A stretch of 64,000 nucleotides of DNA, from assembly GCA_964016885.1 (NCBI GenBank), contig OZ024744.1, forward strand, positions 69,242,778 to 69,306,777, given 5' to 3'. The notes under the pieces were generated by a model. The model saw only the letters and a program-made list of their open reading frames with translations, was not told the DNA's origin and ran no database searches. Positions 60,401-64,000 of this stretch are shown one piece after another (positions within the stretch are counted from its first letter, which is position 1; every line of letters starts with the position of its first letter). A program made the translations under genes and the position numbers. Source of the DNA: Eledone cirrhosa. Taxonomy: Eukaryota > Mollusca > Cephalopoda > Octopoda > Eledonidae.

Positions 60401-63000
60401 TGACATAGACATACACAGACACAGACATACACTGACACAGACATACACATACTCAGACATACACAGACACAGACATACACTGACACAGACATACACTGAC
60501 ACAGACATACACTGACATAGACATACACTGACACAGACATACACTGACATAGACATACACTGACATAGACATACACAGACTCAGACATACACTGACATAG
60601 ACATACACAGACTCAGACATACACTGACACAGACATACACTGACATAGACATACACAGACTCAGACATACAAAGACATACACAGACATAGATATACACTG
60701 ACACAGACATACACTGACATAAACATACACTGACATGGACATACACTGACACAGACATACACTGGCATAGACATACACTGACATAGACATACACAGACAT
60801 AGATATACACTGACACAGACTTACACTGACACAGACATACACTGACACAGACATACGCTGACACAGACATACACTGACTCAGACATACACAGACTCAGAC
60901 ATACACAGACTCAGACATACACTGACACAGAGATACACTGATACAGACATACACTAGCACAGACATACACTGACATAGACATACACTGACACATACATAC
61001 ACTGACACAGACATACACTGATACAGCCATACACTGACACAGACATACACTGACTCAGACATACACAGACTCAGACATACACAGACTCAGACATACACTG
61101 ACACAGACATACACTGACACAGACATACACTGACTCAGACATACATTGACACAGACATACACTAACATAGACATACACTGACATAGACATACACAGACTC
61201 AGACATACACAGACATACACGGACATAGACATACACCGACATAGACATACACAGAGTCAGACATACACTGACATAGACATACACAGACATAGATATACAC
61301 TGACATAGACATACACTGACACAGACATACACTGTCACATACATACACTGACACAGACATACACTGACATAGACATACACTGACACAGACATACACTGGC
61401 ATAGACATACACTGACACAGACATACACTGACATAGACATACACTGACATAGACATACACAGACTCAGACATACACAGACACAGACATACACTGACACAG
61501 ACATAATCTGACATAGACATACACAGACTCAGACATACACTGACATAGACATACACAGACTCAGACATACACTGACATAGACATACACTGACATAGACAT
61601 ACACAGACTCAGACATACACTGACATAGACATACACTGACATAGACATACACAGAGTCAGACATACACAGACATACACTGACATATACATACACAGACTA
61701 AGACATACACTGACACAGACATACACTGACATAGACATACACAGACATAGATATACACTGGCATAGACATACACTGACACAGACATAACACTGACACAGA
61801 CATACACTGACACAACATACACTGTCACATACATACGCTGACATAGACATACACAGACACTGACATACACTGACACAGACATGCACTGACATAGACATGT
61901 ACATAATCAGACATACACTGACATAGATATACACTGACACAGACATACACTGACATAGACATACACAGACTCAGACATACACTGACATAGACATACACAG
62001 ACATAGATATACACTGACAAAGACATACACTGGCAGAGACATACACTGACTCAGACATACACAGACACAGACATACACTGACACAGACATACACTGACAC
62101 AGACATACACTGATACAGACATACACTGACACAGACATACACTGACAGAGACATACACTGACATAGACATACACTGACATAGACATACACTGACACAGAC
62201 ATACACTGTCACATACATACACTGACACAGACATACACTGACATAGACATACACTGACACAGACATACACTGGCATAGACATACACTGACACAGACATAC
62301 ACTGACATAGACATACACTGACATAGACATACACAGACTCAGACATACACAGACACAGTCATACACTGACACAGACATACACTGACATAGACATACACAG
62401 ACTCAGACATACACTGACATAGACATACACAGACTCAGACATACACTGACACAGACATACACTGACATAGACATACACAGACACAGACATACAAAGACAT
62501 ACACAGACATAGATATACACTGACACAGACATACACTGACATAAACATAGTCTGACATAGACATACACTGACACAGACATACACTGACATAGACATACAC
62601 TGACATAGACATACACAGACATAGATATACACTGACACAGACATACACTGACATAGACATACACAGACTCAGACATACACTGACATAGACATACACTGAC
62701 ACAGACATACACTGGCATCGGTATACACTGACACAGACATACACTGATATAGACATACACAGACTCAGACATACACTGACAGAGACATACACTGACACAG
62801 ACATACACTGACATAGACATACACCGACATAGACATACAAAGAGTCAGGCATACACTGACATAGACATACACAGACATAGATATACACTGGCATAGACAT
62901 ACACTGACACAGACATAACACTGACACAGACATACACTGACACAACATACACTGTCACATACATACACTGACATAGACATACACAGACACTGACATACAC
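57450..63000. repeat. Late copy of the 37.85-43.5-kb segment
   Basis: Landmarks match 37.85-43.5 kb at an offset of 19,599 up to about 59.2 kb and 19,502-19,503 after it, the change being the 96-bp junction insert at 39.53-39.63 kb that this copy lacks. Examples are cattcatggg at 38,501 and 58,100, catgtacataatcag at 42,395 and 61,897, ggcatcggtatac at 43,212 and 62,713. Near 62.99 kb this copy lacks about 138 bp. The 57.45-59.9-kb part also matches 49.99-52.45 kb at 7,459 bp. Confidence 0.75.
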
Positions 63001-64000
63001 TGACACAGACATACACTGACATAGACATACACAGACTCAGACATACACTGACATAGACATACACTGACATAGACATACACTGGCATAGACATACACTGAC
63101 ACATACGTACACTGACACAGACATACACTGACATAGACATAAACTGACATAGACATACACAGACACAGACATACACTGACACAGACATACACATACTCAG
63201 ACATACACAGACACAGACATACACTGACACAGACATACACTGACACAGACATACACTGACACAGACATACACTGACATAGACATACACAGACTCAGACAT
63301 ACACTGACATAGACATACACAGACTCAGACATACACTGACATAGACATACACTGACATAGACATACACAGACTCAGACATACACAGATATACACTGACAT
63401 ATACATACACAGACTAAGACATACACTGACACAGACATACACTGACATAGACATACACAGACATAGATGTACACTGACACAGACATACACTGACATAGAC
63501 ATACACAGACTCAGACATACACTGACATAGACATACACTGACATAGACATACACTGGCATAGACATACACTGACACATACGTACACTGACACAGACATAC
63601 ACTGACATAGACATAAACTGACATAGACATACACAGACACAGACATACACTGACACAGACATACACATACTCAGACATACACAGACACAGATATACACTG
63701 ACACAGACATACACTGACACAGACATACACTGACATAGACATGCACTGACACAGACATACACTGACATAGACATACACAGACTCAGACATACACTGACAT
63801 AGACATACACAGACTCAGACATACACTGACACAGACATACACTGACATAGACATACACAGACTCAGACATACAAAGACATACACAGACATAGATATACAC
63901 TGACACAGACATACACTGACATAAACATACACTGACATGGACATACACTGACACAGACATACACTGACATAGACATACACTGACATAGACATACACAGAC
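63001..64000. repeat. Array continues to the window edge
   Basis: The last kilobase again matches the 23.0-24.0-kb segment (offset about 39,985), including acatagatgtacac near 63,462 and cagacacagatatac near 63,680. The array is truncated by the window and not by biology, so its total length is unknown. Confidence 0.8.

Larger units (their letters stand above)
16110..64000. repeat. Satellite array, 16-bp unit, unbroken to the window edge
   Basis: The unit is acatacactgacatag or acatacactgacacag. Common variants are acatacacagactcag, acatacacagacatag, atatacactgacacag, acatacactggcatag and acatacactgtcacat. Division by 16 gives about 3,000 units in 47,891 bp. All units run in the same direction and no gene or transposon interrupts them. 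Occasional short 10-bp units (acatacacag before another acatac) and 1-bp indels act as landmarks. The plus strand is rich in A and C (7 A, 4 C, 3 T, 2 G per unit). The reverse complement has no stop codon in any frame, and because 16 is not a multiple of 3 all three minus frames encode one cyclic 16-residue repeat, [20 protein letters not shown]. This explains the many overlapping minus-strand frames of up to 247 residues, which I do not regard as genes. Confidence 0.99.

Noticed and set aside
16137..63996. More than a hundred overlapping minus-strand frames of 60-247 residues
   Set aside because: They follow from a 16-bp unit without stop codons on that strand; all three frames give the same Cys/Val/Tyr/Ser cycle, and no splice, promoter or domain evidence exists.
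16110..64000. CRISPR array
   Set aside because: The 16-bp units are contiguous with no unique spacers, the unit is too short, and the context is eukaryotic.
16110..64000. Telomeric repeat
   Set aside because: The unit is not TTAGGG or a near variant, and the array has long-range block structure. A subtelomeric place remains possible but unproven.

Overview
The window looks like non-coding nuclear DNA of a coleoid cephalopod, most likely an octopus. The main evidence is several copies of a tRNA-headed SINE whose central part (ttacggggtcgataaaat ... aagtaccagtaatgcac ... ttgtgcc ... aaacaattatt) is, from memory, the conserved domain of cephalopod SINEs. A second tRNA-headed SINE type and very dense microsatellites fit the same origin. 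I found no convincing protein-coding gene, no rRNA or functional tRNA gene, no CRISPR array and no prokaryotic operon structure.

Positions 1-16,109 are a patchwork of decayed interspersed repeats and simple repeats. They hold six or more SINE pieces (two back to back at 1,253-1,599; minus-strand pieces at 7,523 and 8,438; plus-strand pieces at 10,344 and 15,696), a LINE-like remnant with a C2H2 finger motif (8,859-9,475), a likely hAT-type MITE (10,942-11,117), four hairpin-forming inverted repeats (7,355; 7,638; 13,219; 13,824), a minisatellite of about 100 bp (4,090-4,880), an 8-bp minisatellite inside a duplicated block (3,266-3,965), and long (TA)n, (TC)n, (TG)n and (ACAT)n tracts. Two short open stretches (near 2,373-2,645 and 12,417-12,720) are not low-complexity but match nothing I recognise.

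Positions 16,110-64,000, three quarters of the window, are one uninterrupted satellite array of a 16-bp unit, acatacactgacatag or acatacactgacacag with variants, all in one orientation. It starts directly at the 3' end of a SINE and runs off the right edge. It is organised into nested higher-order repeats. Rare variant units recur at fixed long offsets: 8,401 bp (16.33-24.73 kb copied at 24.73-33.06 kb), about 4.2 kb (from 32.03 kb and from 44.27 kb), 12,236 bp (27.39-39.62 kb copied at 39.62-51.76 kb), 1,758 bp, 608 bp, and a late copy of 37.85-43.5 kb at 57.45-63.0 kb. Length differences between copies are often exactly 48 bp (three units). The pattern points to repeated recent segmental amplification within the satellite.

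The minus strand of the array is almost free of stop codons in all three frames, which creates many overlapping but meaningless reading frames. The array is the most notable content of the window. Its function (centromeric, subtelomeric or plain expanded minisatellite) cannot be decided from the sequence.
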